DNA from: Archegozetes longisetosus | Taxonomy: Eukaryota > Arthropoda > Arachnida > Sarcoptiformes > Trhypochthoniidae | Direction: 5' to 3' | Assembly (NCBI GenBank): GCA_018873245.2 | Contig: JAEMBT020000001.1 | Coordinates: forward strand, 20,424,141 to 20,488,140 | Length of the DNA: 64,000 nt | In this document: positions 23,301-35,200 of the stretch, one piece after another | Layout of the letters: the number at the start of each line of letters is the position of its first letter | Position numbering within the stretch: the stretch's first letter is position 1 | The notes under the pieces: model-generated | What the model saw: only the letters and a program-made list of their open reading frames with translations | Database searches by the model: none | What the model was told of the DNA's origin: nothing | Program-made: the position numbers and the translations under genes

Positions 23301-25371
23301 TTAACGTCTTAGTTTGAGACTTGCTAAATTCTTAATAAAATGTGGAGGAAGTGGTGCATTGATGAAGATATTTCTGCCCTCTTTGCCAGCTTCAGGAATA
23401 CAATACTGTCGGGCGTGTAAATGCATTGGAATATGTCTCACTTTAGATTGTCTCACATTCAATGCAACCAACATGTCTGACGTCAGCTTTTGTGGCGCTA
23501 TTTTGTCCAAATGAGAGTACTTGTGATCACCTAAAATGGGACATCGAAGACCAAAACCTAAATGAACACGAATTTGATGACGAACTCCTGTTTGCGGAAA
23601 TACCTGATTTCAAATAAAAAAAATTATGACAAACTTATTTCAATTTAAAAAAGCTTTAAAATGGAAAAAACAAAACTGATTCATACTTCAAGTAGAGCTG
23701 CATTTTTTGATTCAGAGATAACCTTGTATTGAGTGACCGCTCGTTTCGCAGTCTTTGACGACTTAATAACACTTCTGTACTCTTCGAGTGCTTCTGGTCT
23801 TAAAACCATTCTTTCTTTGCCATCGACTCGCCCGACTTCTATCGGTATATCAATAACTCCTTCGGGATCGTCGGGAACGCCACGAGTTATACAATAGTAT
23901 TGCTTAGTGATCTTATGGTCAGTAAACAATCGATTCAAGTAATGAGCCTTTTCTTGGCTTTTGGTGAGTAATAGAATGCCAGTCGTCTCTTTATCTAATC
24001 GATGAACTGTATATAACTTTTCGCAATCGAGTCTTTCACTCAATTTTGACAAAAATTCAGTCAGCACGGGACCAGATTTTGACTCTTTATAGGAATGAAC
24101 TGACATTCCATACGGTTTATTAATGGCAACAATATCTGCATCATTGAAGAGTACTCTTTTCACTAGCATTTCAACAATATCTTCATTTGTGAATTTGCTG
24201 TAATCAAAGACTTGACCGCTAAGTATACGAAAACCTTTAAAAAGTCAAATACAAAAATCAATGATTTTGCATCAATTTCAGTTGACATATAAATTGAATC
24301 AACTTAAGTTAAAAATAAATAACCTTTTGAATCGAGTTTTTCTCCTCTCAGATTGAATTCCGCACCAAATTTTTTGACTTCTTCAGTGAAATGCTTTTTG
24401 TAGTGAGGCTCTGCTTTACCTGTTTGAATGTCGCGTAAATATTCGGCACCGGTTTTGAGTTTTGGCGAAAGAAATTCAACATTTTTCACTTCTTCTAGCT
24501 TTATTTGTTCCATTTCATCCTTTTTGACTTCGGTGTTTTCTTCACCAAAATCAGATTGATTCTCGTTGTTAAAATCTGTTCGTTTTTCGAGAAAGTCGTA
24601 ATCGACTCCGTAATCGGCAGAAAATAATTCCTGTTTTAACGGAGAGTCAAATATATCGAATTGTTCGTTTTTAACCCTTTTATTACTTATATTCTTTAAA
24701 ATGTTCTCTTCTCTACTTTCTTCTCTTAATATATTGAATTGTTGACTAAATTTGAAATTAATTTTACTTTTATATAAGGGCTCGAATTTTGCGGCTTTGG
24801 GAAAATATTGACTTTCGATGTATTCAACTTGATTGTCATCATCATGAACACTTTCATCAATTTTTTGATCGACATTTGAATCGTTTTGTTGACCTAATTG
24901 ACCGAAATATTGCTCTTCAATAATATTATTATGACTCTTAGTGACTTTTGTTGACTGGCTTTGAACGCAATTGCTATTATCATTGATATAACTTTCAAAT
25001 TGACTCATATCAAACTTGTTTTGATCATTGTCTTCATCGAATTGACCGTGAAATAGCGGTATATTGTCCGAATCAAGTCTCACTTTACCGAAAGACGTTA
25101 TCAAAACCTTTTGTTCGTTTACTTTTGCTTCTCTTTTTTCCGTAAGTGGACGATATTTGAGATTGAGATGAATGGCACTTTCATCATATATTCCACTAGT
25201 TTCTTTATTGTTTGCCTCAAATATTCCTAAATAATCGTTGTTTCGAACTTTAGTGAACTTTTTAACTTTACTATTATTATTAAGAGTGGAATCGCCTCTC
25301 ATATAACGAAAATGCTGTAATAAAGACAGTAATAACTGTCTATTTGTTAATAGTGTATTTCTACTAAGCAT
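23301..25371 (-). CDS. RPUSD4: RPUSD4-like mitochondrial pseudouridine synthase
   Basis: RluA-family rRNA pseudouridine synthase; in humans RPUSD4 modifies mitochondrial 16S rRNA and supports mitoribosome assembly. Three exons on the minus strand: 25371-24324, 24234-23687 and 23603-23301 (introns of 89 and 83 bp), 632 residues. The catalytic Asp is residue 430 in VHRLDKETTG. Other family segments are VAINKPYGMSVH, GVRHQIRVHLGFGLRCPILG, HKYSHLDKIAPQKL and IPMHLHARQ, which match RPUSD4 better than RPUSD3 as I recall them. The first 350 residues are an acidic, Asn/Asp/Glu-rich extension, making the protein about 250 residues longer than human RPUSD4. The N-terminus (MLSRN...LLQHFRYMRG) is compatible with a mitochondrial presequence. 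The end of the extension (GAEYLRDIQTGKAEPHYKKH, FGAEFNLRG) is probably conserved and the rest disordered. Confidence 0.87.
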
Positions 25372-25857
25372 TTCATTTACAACTTATTCAGTTATTTAAT
25401 CACAATTTAGTCGTAAAACTTATTTATTTTTGCTTCTAAAGCATGTTTTCACGTTAACTCATTTTCAATTTGTTGCACATTTTTCATTGAAATGAACCAA
25501 AATATTTGACATAAAGTATTGAAAGACTGTACATATCGACAATTGACTAGATTTTTGTGATAACGACATCTAGTGTTTCAAAATTGAACAATAGATTTGA
25601 AGCAGTGTACAAGCAGAGCAGAGCGGAGAACAATAATTCTGATTATTGGTTTTGACTTATTTGAACCTTCAGTCATAAGTTGCGTATTCTTGTGTGCTTA
25701 ACGCGCGTCAAACCTCTAATACAAGCCTAACCAACTTTAACTAATAAACTGCAATTGATATGAACTGAGTTAATCCAGTTTAGTTAGAGTTGAGTTCAAG
25801 TTTGGCAAACGTTAGGTATATGTGAATAAGCACTTTATCACAGCACCATAACTTAAG
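25372..25857. other. RPUSD4 upstream spacer
   Basis: No coding signal. It presumably includes the RPUSD4 promoter. GAGCAGAGCGGAG near 25615 is a minor purine-rich patch. Confidence 0.35.
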
Positions 25858-26357
25858 GTACAATACTTTTCATAAGAGTGTGAGTTTGCATTTAATAGTC
25901 AGTTTTGATAAGACTTCAGTTCTTGTTAATCTTTTAATATCGCATTTTCAATCTTCAAATAACTAATTAGTAATCCAAATAACTTAAAGTCATAACCAAA
26001 ATGACTAAAAATGAAAGTCAGTCACTTTCTATTCAATTGAAACGTTTGTTAGTGTTATAAACGAAATCACTTAAATGACGACTTTAATCGACATCCAATC
26101 AAATATAATAAGAGCTAAGTATCTTCACCCAAAATTTGTAATTAGCCCATATTCTTATTATAACATTAAAAGAGAATGCTTTCAATTGAACAGAAAATGA
26201 CTGACTGAGCGATTTTGGGTATGACTTATAAGTTGTTTGGATTACTAATTAGTTTTTTGAAGATTGAAAATGCGATATTAAAAGATTAACAAAAATTGAA
26301 GTCTTATCAGAATTGACTATTCAGTGCAAACTCACACTCTTATGAAAAGTATTGTAC
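25858..26357. mobile_element. 500-bp foldback element
   Basis: Two arms of about 185-200 bp (25858-26045 and about 26175-26357) are inverted copies with roughly nine in ten bases matching by eye. They begin and end in GTACAATACTTTTCATAAGA and its inverse, and are separated by about 130 bp. A transcript across it could form a long hairpin. There is no coding capacity. It is probably a non-autonomous foldback or MITE; the target duplication is unclear. Confidence 0.75.
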
Positions 26358-26613
26358 ATATAAGTGTAAAACCAATTGTCCGAATATGCCCGTAGAAACT
26401 TTTTGTTATAAAGTTTTTGGCACGTTTACAATCTATTTTGCCCTTATATGCAATTTTAGCATAACTTCACATAATTGGCTACAAACTTTTAATTTAAATT
26501 ATTGTACAAATTTATATATTCATTTATAAATCAGAATATATTAAAATTGGATTTTTAAAAATTGGTTTATTCTGCCAAAGTATAATAGATTTGTATTTCA
26601 ACCAAAATTATTC
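26358..26613. other. Spacer 3' of esterase 1
   Basis: AT-rich sequence with no feature beyond the presumed 3' UTR of the esterase on the minus strand. Confidence 0.3.
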
Positions 26614-28672
26614 TTAAACTCCAATTAAGAACTGTTTCCAAAGCCCATCACAATTACTACGAAACGGTGCATTCAAAATATGACCCAAGTTATGGGGGTT
26701 TAGTTCCATTACTCTCGAAACAACTGGACTTTCAGCTGGTTTTCTGAGTGCTGGCCATTCAAAAGTAGTGTTGTCCAAAACAGGTTTCCTATTTTGATGA
26801 AACAATTATTTTAATTTTCATTTTCAATGAAATCAATTTCAAGAAGAATACCCAGTTTTAGCAAAATTAGTCCATAAAGTGATAATATTTTTGCTGAAAT
26901 TTTGATCGGTTTCAGAACTGGATTGAGGCATAAGTGTCGGCATTCCAAAAACAAAGTTCAAGTCTGCACCGTGGCATATTCCCATCCACTCAGGTTCACA
27001 AGCAAAAATTGTCTTGCCCTTCTGTTTATAAGTCCATTCATAGAAATAAACGCTATCTTTTGGGGAGAATTTAGCAAATTCTTCAGCGAACAAATATGTC
27101 GGACATGTGATTATTAGATCTCCATAAAAGGCACTAAAACCTTTCATCAAAGCTGTGTGATTGTTGGGATCTACGTCTGATAAATAAAATTTTGAAACCA
27201 TGTCCTTATCGATACCAGGATAGAGCATAGCTTTCATTGTAGTCAATAAATCAGTTTTGCTAATCGTATCAAATTTAGGAACGATCATTTGTGCTAAAAG
27301 AGTTCCTTCATCCTTGTTACTCCAGCCATTATCTGAATGCCTAACAAAAATCGTTAGCTTTTCGATAATTTTGTAAAGAGTTTTCAAATAATATAATCTA
27401 TTTTGAACACCAAGTATAATTAATTGAAAACACAAAAATACTAACCTTTAGCAAAATTTCCATTTTTCAAAGCTTCGTGTGGAGAAAGTGGTAAGATGTC
27501 TGTTCCATAGATAGCTATGGATGAAGAATAGTAGGGACTACTGAGTTTTTTTGCGTCAACTTTTCTCAAGCAATCCAACCATTGATTATTATCAGAACAG
27601 TTGAATGATTTACTAAAATCTTTGGCAGCGGCGAGAGCTACAGTCTTAGTTAAGCCACCACTCAAAGTGCTGGCACCGCTCTCAAGTATTGCCCTTTGAA
27701 ACAGATTCCTCGAAATTGGAGATATGACTAAAAGAGAGACAGACATACTGCCTGCACTTTCACCAAATATTGTTATCATATTTGGATCGCCACCAAATAA
27801 ATGGATGTTTTGTTTGACCTAATAATGAATGTAATTCAAGCATATAATAAGCTGAATGTTGTCTCGATTTCTATTTGAGTTTTTATAAGTTTTCTCAAGA
27901 AATGTTCATTTTAATGAATTCGATCACCGAATCCAGTCATCACTTGATTTTTAAAGACAAAATCTTTTGAATAAATAATTAGAGAGTAAACCGAACCCAT
28001 TTCAGAGCTAGAACTTGGTCATAGTGTCCCAAATTTCCTGGTGCTGATTCTTGTCCACCGTATAGGAATCCAAACACTCCAAGTCTATAATTAGTACTGA
28101 CTACAACCACATCTTTTGTAGCCAATACCCGTCCGTCATATATAGGCAACTGAAATATGGATCCGATCTCAAAAAATCCGCCATATATCCAAAACATGAC
28201 TGGCTTTAAGGAAAACTTTGTCTCATTATGAGGTAATTCAGGAGACCATATGTTAAGCACTAAACAGTCTTCACTCTCTGTTAGGTTCGATGCAAAGCCA
28301 CCAATCTTATCGTCCAAAAAATGCGACTGAAAGCAGGAATTTTTTGGTTTTGTTGCATCGATTATACTCTAATTGAGTGAATAGTACTTATAAGTTATTT
28401 AGCTTAAACATTTTAAAATAATTCTAACAAATGTTTACCTCCAAAGGCTTTTGAAGTGGTTGTGGTTTCGCGAATCTCAAACTGCCGATCGGTGGTTCTG
28501 CGAATGGAATGCCTAAAAATTGGTTAATTGTTTTATTTAATACCACTAAAGAGTTTCCCTGGACTAAACCAGAACTCGTTTTGACTTTTACATTGTTCGA
28601 GTCTAAACACGAAATGTAATTGAAAGTCAATACTAACAAAAAATATTTAAATATCATTATCGAAAATAGCAC
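26614..28672 (-). CDS. Type-B carboxylesterase 1, frameshifted
   Basis: Secreted alpha/beta-hydrolase of the carboxylesterase/cholinesterase family, probably hydrolysing carboxyl esters (detoxification or lipid/hormone esters). Five exons on the minus strand: 28672-28439, 28368-27997, 27818-27446, 27340-26852 and 26788-26614. It has a signal peptide (about 1-22), [29 protein letters not shown], nucleophile elbow FGESAGS, acidic triad residue in DEGTLLA and His in CHGAD. Entering exon 4 in the correct phase gives GIQIMAGVT as in the paralogue next door, but one base is missing near 27320-27325. That frame stops six codons later, while the rest of exon 4 is open in another frame. Total exon length is 1643 nt, one short of a multiple of three. 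All splice sites are intact, so this is a recent pseudogene or a sequencing indel. The oxyanion motif reads YGGFF instead of YGGGF. Confidence 0.8.
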
Positions 28673-30260
28673 TGCTACTATTCACTTATAATACAAATAT
28701 GAACTCAAGGTTTTTATTCTTGTCTTCTTAGCATTTGTTTTTATACCTTTTTCCACATATGTGAATTTCTCTAAAGAAACGGTACGAGAGAGAATGCATC
28801 AATAGAGAAAAATGCATTAAAAGTATCGTCTCATTCTAACGTTTACTGATATATAATATTCCAATGAATATTTGCGCATTCATTTTCATTAAATTAAGCT
28901 TTGAATAACTAGACTAATGTTAATCCAATTGCGATTTTATTTACAAAGATTAGAAGCTTAATTTTCTGAGTCTCATACTTCAGAACTATTGTTACAGAAT
29001 TAAGCCAATTTATTTTTATTAAGACTTGATGTTAAATACTTTTCCTTTCTCTTTCTTTTGATTTTAACTCTTCATCAATTAACAAAACAGGAGTTTTTTT
29101 ATTTAACTTCCGATTTCAAACTTCAATCAATTTAATTTTTATTATTTTCGACATTTTTATGTAATAAAAAGTAAAACCAACATTAAAATACAAAATACTT
29201 ATACTCAACGAGTAATTGATGAGCTTTGTGCAGTTAACACAGTTTTGGGGACACTTGTGCATAATTCTTGACTTTTACTTCATTATTTATAATGAGTTCT
29301 AATACTAGTTTTAAAGTTTATTTAATATTAGTTTTATAGTTGGATCATCTACTCAAGTTTCGTCATACCAATATATAAGGTTCAGACTATTACTTTAAGT
29401 TAAAATCTAAAAAGCACTGTAACCCACCAAAGACCACTTCTTAAGAGAACTTCTCATATTCTCAGTGTAGATGTGAACTCTTTTATTAGAGATCGTATGA
29501 ATTTCATCAAAAATTGAAATGTATTGTTTTGTAAAAGAAATGTATTAGTGGCTTAAAAAGCTGACTCATAATAACGTTAATACGACGTACTAATTCGTAA
29601 AGGTTTGCACTTACTTACTGAAACTTATCAGTTTATCAAAAAAGTTTCTGTCATTTCGAGGATTATCTAAACTTTAGATCCGAATGTGTTTTCTCAGCAA
29701 AATATTACCGAAAATAATATGTTTGGTTCAAAAATACTATAACTGGAAGATTGTGTTAAATATAATTTGATCGGCTTCGGAAGATTACACTCGACCCGAT
29801 TTATTTTTCATTTTCTAACATCTCCTGGTTAAACAAATTTGCTCAAACAAACCATTACCCAAATAGAGATGAGTAAAGCTGATAACTGTTCTAATCAGGT
29901 ATTATTATAGATAGCATTTACAATATAACTTAGACATAAGATTAAACATTAGTAAGCTTTCTCTTGGTCATTGTTTCATCAACTCTGAGCTCAATTCATT
30001 TTTTGGTTAAATTTTAAGTAATACTAAACCTTATTATTTTAGAGCTTTCATTAAACCTGGAATTGTTTCAAAATTTATTCGCAGAACAATTTGCCAAATT
30101 ATATAGACATCAATTGTGCTCAATGGAACAAGTGACTACTGCAAATTTCAAAGTTGTTCACTCATTAATCTTGCATTAAAGTTGTTTGACGTCACTTTAT
30201 TGTTTACTCATAAGTAAAATTAATTAAGTTGTCAAGTGGTTAATAACAGGTTATTAAAGA
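28673..30260. other. Spacer between esterase paralogues
   Basis: 1.6 kb separating the start of esterase 1 from the end of esterase 2. No coding frame, RNA gene or clear repeat was found. It should contain the esterase 1 promoter and the esterase 2 3' UTR. Confidence 0.4.
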
Positions 30261-32255
30261 TCAAATAAAATATTGTTTCCAAAATCCGTCGCAATTACTA
30301 CGAAACGGCTCATCCAAAATATGACCGAAATTATGAGGATTTAGATCCATTACTCTCGAAACAACTGGGCTTTCAGCTGACTTTCTGAGTGCTGGCCATT
30401 CAATAGTAGAGTTGTCCAAAACAGGTTTCCTATTTTGATGAAACAATTATTTTAATTTTCATTTTCAATGAAATCAATTTCAAGAAGAATACCCAGTTTT
30501 AGCAAAATTAGTCCATAAACTCATTACAAATTTGCTGAAATTTCGATCACCATCTGTTCGAACTTTGGGTCTGAGAAATGGAACCCCAAAAACAAATTCA
30601 ACGTCTGCGCCATGACATACACCCATCCATTCAGGTCCACACGCGTAAAGACTTGTGTCATTGCGTCTATGAGTTAATTCATAGAAGTAAACCTTATCTT
30701 TCGGTGAATATTCAGCGAATTGTTGAGCGAACAAATGTGTTGGACACGTCAGAATCAAATCACCATAAAAAGCACCGAACGCTAATATCGCTGCTGTTTC
30801 ATTTTTCGGATCTAGGTTTGAAAAATAGAATTTGGATACCTTATCTAAGTTAACACCAGGATAAGACACAGATCTGACTAAATCTTCTAAATCTGTTTTG
30901 TTAACTGTTTCTCTTAGTTTTGGATAAGACAAATAAGCCAAAAGTGTTCCTTCATTTGCTGTCACACCAGCCATTATCTGAATTCCTGGCATTAAATCAT
31001 TTGATGAAATCTCATTTTATTAGCAATAGTTATTATTTAATTTAAAGAATAAACCTTTGCTAAAGTTTCCACTTTTCAAAGCATTTTGAGGAAGAAGAGG
31101 TAAGAATTCTGTGCCATAGATCGGAGTAATTCTCATATTCAAATAGTAACTAATTTTTTGCGCTTCAACTTTACGCAAACATTCCAACCATTGGTTATCA
31201 TCGGAACAATTGAATGATTTACTCATTTCTTTTGCTGCAATGAGAGCTTCGGCTTTAGTGACTAAAGCTCTCTCTTTATAACCAAACGCAGCACCACTTT
31301 CAAGTATTGCTCTTTGAAACAGGTTCCTTGAAATTGGAGATATGATTAAAGACGAGACAGATATACTGCCAGCACTTACACCAAAAACTGTTATCATATT
31401 TGGATCGCCACCAAATGAATGAATATTTTCTTTGACCTAATCATAAATGTGATTTTATAGTTTGTTACTCTTTTCAAAGCTTAAATCTCTACAAATAAAT
31501 GCTTTGCAATCAAACGTTTGACTCATGTTTTTGTTGTGACAGGTTAAATCTATTTGAAGTCTAAAATATAAAATCAATATTAAAAGGTCAAACCGAACCC
31601 ATTTTAGAGCCAGAGTTTGATCATAAAGTCCCACATTTCCTGGTGCTGATTCTTGCTCACCGTATAAGAACCCAAACGCTCCGACTCTATAATTCGCACT
31701 GACCACAACCACATCGTTTGTGGCCAACATTCGTCCGTCATAAAAAGGCAATTGAAATATGGAACCAATAATGAAACCTCCGCCGTATAACCAGAACATG
31801 ACTGGTTTTAATGTAGATTTTGTTTCATTTGTTGGTATTTCTGGTGACCATATATTGAGTACTAAGCAGTCTTCGTCTTCGGTTAGATTTTTAAAGTCAG
31901 GACCAATTTCATCAGTCATGTATTTTGTCTGAACGCAAGAGTATTTCGGTTTCGTTGCATCGATTACACCCTATTTTAATGATTTATATCTGGTTTATTA
32001 AAACTTCTATTGATTATTGGATTAAATTATTTTTACTTCCAAAGGCCTTTTGAGTGGTTGTGGTTTCGCGAACCTCAAACTGCCGAGCGGCGGTTCTGCG
32101 AATGGAATGCCTAAAAATTGGTTAATAGTCCTGTTCGATGCAGTCAGAACGCTTCCTTGAACCAAACCAGAACTTGTTTTTACTTTAATACTGTCTGATT
32201 CAATGCAAAATATAGAATCAAAACTTACAATTAAAAGAATCAAATTGAGTATCAT
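30261..32255 (-). CDS. Type-B carboxylesterase 2
   Basis: Intact tandem paralogue of the esterase just downstream on the same strand. Five exons at equivalent positions and phases (32255-32037, 31970-31599, 31436-31055, 30985-30493, 30429-30261) give 544 residues, the usual family length. Signal peptide about 1-18, then mature N-terminus, [29 protein letters not shown], oxyanion hole [22 protein letters not shown], acidic triad residue in ANEGTLLA and His in [11 protein letters not shown]. The nucleophile elbow is FGVSAGS: the serine is present but the near-invariant Glu before it is Val. The protein should be secreted or membrane-associated with several N-glycosylation sites. Altered substrate range or reduced activity is possible. 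Substrate is unknown. Confidence 0.88.
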
Positions 32256-35200
32256 CCTAAAGATGTATTATGTATCGGAGGATAAAAAACGCTGAAAAAT
32301 TTGAAGCAACTAACTTCGAAACAATGAATCTCACTTTTATACCTCTACTCCTATACTAGAATTACAGACACTGGTGTGCAGTAAAGTGTTCATTTTATAA
32401 CTGATGGGAAAAATTGTTGATTCCAAATATGTCTATAATAATATGAAGCAATGAGTAAAAAGAGATTATTCATATTTATTGCCTAATTTTACTACAGTTT
32501 ATCTCAAATATAATGAACCCACTTGTATTGAAAATCCGGCTATTGTAAACGCATAAATACAGTACAATAGCATAAATAAAATTGATTTATAGTAAACTTT
32601 TGTCAAGCTTGTACAAAATTATAAAATAGTTTTGCAAAAATTGCAAGAATTGTCAATTTAGGGTTACACTTCTTGAAAATTAGCTTGGTTTTGTTACTTT
32701 GAGCTTTATAACTTATATTTATCATATTTTCAAGTTCAATTTTATAGTTCACGTTTTCAATGTCAACTTTTATAGTGAATCCGGTTATAGTCGACGCTTT
32801 TGTCTGCACTGACCCGTTCACTATACCTGGAGCGAGCAGTATTTATTGATATTTAACATTGAATATTCTGTTCATTTCTGCACCCTGTTCACATTGAACG
32901 AGCATTTTTTGTCCGATTTCTATTCATGAATTTGCATAAGTATTCGGTATCTTTGATTTTAGCACCTGTTGATTGTTGATTTTTAACTAGAGCACCGTAT
33001 TTTCGAGAAGTCAACTTCTCGAGTCTCGGAAAGGTGTCGACCTCCAGACCACGCAATTCAAGAATTCCATATATTAGAGGCAAAAATTGGATTTCTAATC
33101 ATTTACTCTTAATATTTATTCTGCACTTGAATTTAGTAAATACATCGAATATTGAAATAATCGTCGAATAGATAATAGTTTTTAGTTTAATTTCAAATTT
33201 AAATTACAAATCTATTTTGATTAAAAGATTAACCGTTTCATCGATCAGTTTTTGATTAAACACATTCAATATACTTTTAGGCATTTACGAACCTTTAAAT
33301 TTTGAACCATTCATAAAACATTTATTTCCTAACCGAGTTGTTCAATATTTTTGGTGGCTCAACGTTAAAACATTGAAATTCTTTAAAATTAAGGGTTAAC
33401 TATAATGATTAAATCATTAGGAGTGTGTTTGCAGACTCGAGAAACGATACCACCCTCTAATCTCAACGAAAACTATTTTTTTGTAAGAAAGATGATAAAA
33501 ATGAACATAAGCAGATGAACACTGATTTTGCAATAATATTTAATTCTACAATTTAAGAAAATAATTTCCCTATCCATTGAACAAAAAAAATATTCAGCTA
33601 TTTAGACTTAGAGCATAAAAGCTCACTACCTGTGTTCTGCAATGCAATCTATCGAATCTTATCTCTTTTCAAACGAAACACCAAAATGTTATACTAGCAT
33701 TAACAATAAGCATTAAAACTTGATTTAGCTTCGCCCTCAGCAATTTAAATTAAAATTGTAAATATAAGGTGTGACTTCATTTTGCTTTAAATAAATTCAA
33801 ATCTGGGTCCAAGCTTTAAGAACGTAAAGATTGTGAGCAACTAAGCCCGAAATTAGTTATGTAGTTATATTAAAATGAAGATACGCTAATAGCCTCTTCT
33901 ACAGCTACCGTATTTACAGCCTATGACTGCCTATTTTAATTAGCTCTTTAGTTCAAGCAAACTATTTTTTATTGCAATTTATTCAAATAGAAGATAATTG
34001 AATTTTAAAGAATTAAGTTGTGATTCTCAAATTAATACATTATGGGCAATACAATATTTGTTCTTCTTTCTATTTGACTGATAATAGAACGAATTTGGCC
34101 GGTCAATTCAGCGTCGTGTTTAGGGTCACGCATTAAACAACCAATATGAATACGTTTCCCACTCGATGCTTTCTCTCAAGTAATTGCATCTTTGGGTAGT
34201 ACGTTAGAGTTAGTTCTGGAAATGGATCCGGACACGATTTCTTACTAAAACTTCATAATCGGATGCCTCTAATTCGGAACCAATAAGTCATGAATGATAG
34301 CCCAACTATCTCATAGTATATTGAATTTAAGTTTTTTACTTATATTATTGCTTGTTGAATCAAAATTGTCAAAACTATTGACTGAACTTTTAGCAACCAG
34401 TCACGTCATATTCATTTCATTTGGCGCATCACTAAGTATTAAATTGTTTGAGCCACGTTTTCTGACGGAATAAATTTAGTGCGGAATCTATTTTAAGCTT
34501 GAATAGCTTGATATGGATTTGTTTATACTTGAACCAAATAAAAGTATTTTCGTGTGCTTCTAAACTGATCCTACTATTGTTGGAATTAGAGTCAATAAAA
34601 CAAGTCCACCGTTTGCCATAGTTCAAGTTCATTTCGTTAACCAATTTTTCGCGACACTATTTGAATCAGATTCATTTTTCAATTGAATAAAGTTTGACCG
34701 ATAACGTGATTCTTCATTCTATCTGACATTTCACTCTTGAGCATTTCGACATAATCTTGCGATCCATTTATTGTCGATATACAGGTTATTAAAAAATAAT
34801 AATAACAGTAACAAAAATTGAATGCATTGCCATATTTCTTTATCTCATACTTGATTCACAAAATAAATGAATGACGCAGTTTCTCATCATAATCAGTAAT
34901 AAGTCAAATTGAAAGATAAGCCGTTGCCTTAACCCATTCAAATATTCTTGTACAGATCAAGAAAATGCATTAGTGATCGTTTTGTTTGTCTACCACAAAT
35001 TTAGATAATTTTGGTCAAATCGACATAAGGACTAACTGATTAGAAAATTTTCTAATACTAATTATGAAATTTTTTTCTTTATCAAATTGTACCCAAGTAA
35101 AGCTCTAGTAAATTAACTCAATAAGCATCAGTGCTGTGCTATAGTCAATTTAGCGCAAATATCAATAGTTTAAACATTTTTCCAAAATGAGATTGAAGCC

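Noticed and set aside
32603..33083. Two short minus-strand frames considered as pogo/Tigger remnants
   Set aside because: Nearby ATCCGG(T/C)TAT words recall pogo-type ends, but no transposase motif or inverted termini could be found.
34050..34210. Protein-like minus-strand patch (EKASSGKRIHIGCLMRDPK and following)
   Set aside because: A stop interrupts it and I recognise no family or splice context; it may be a decayed exon but cannot be supported.
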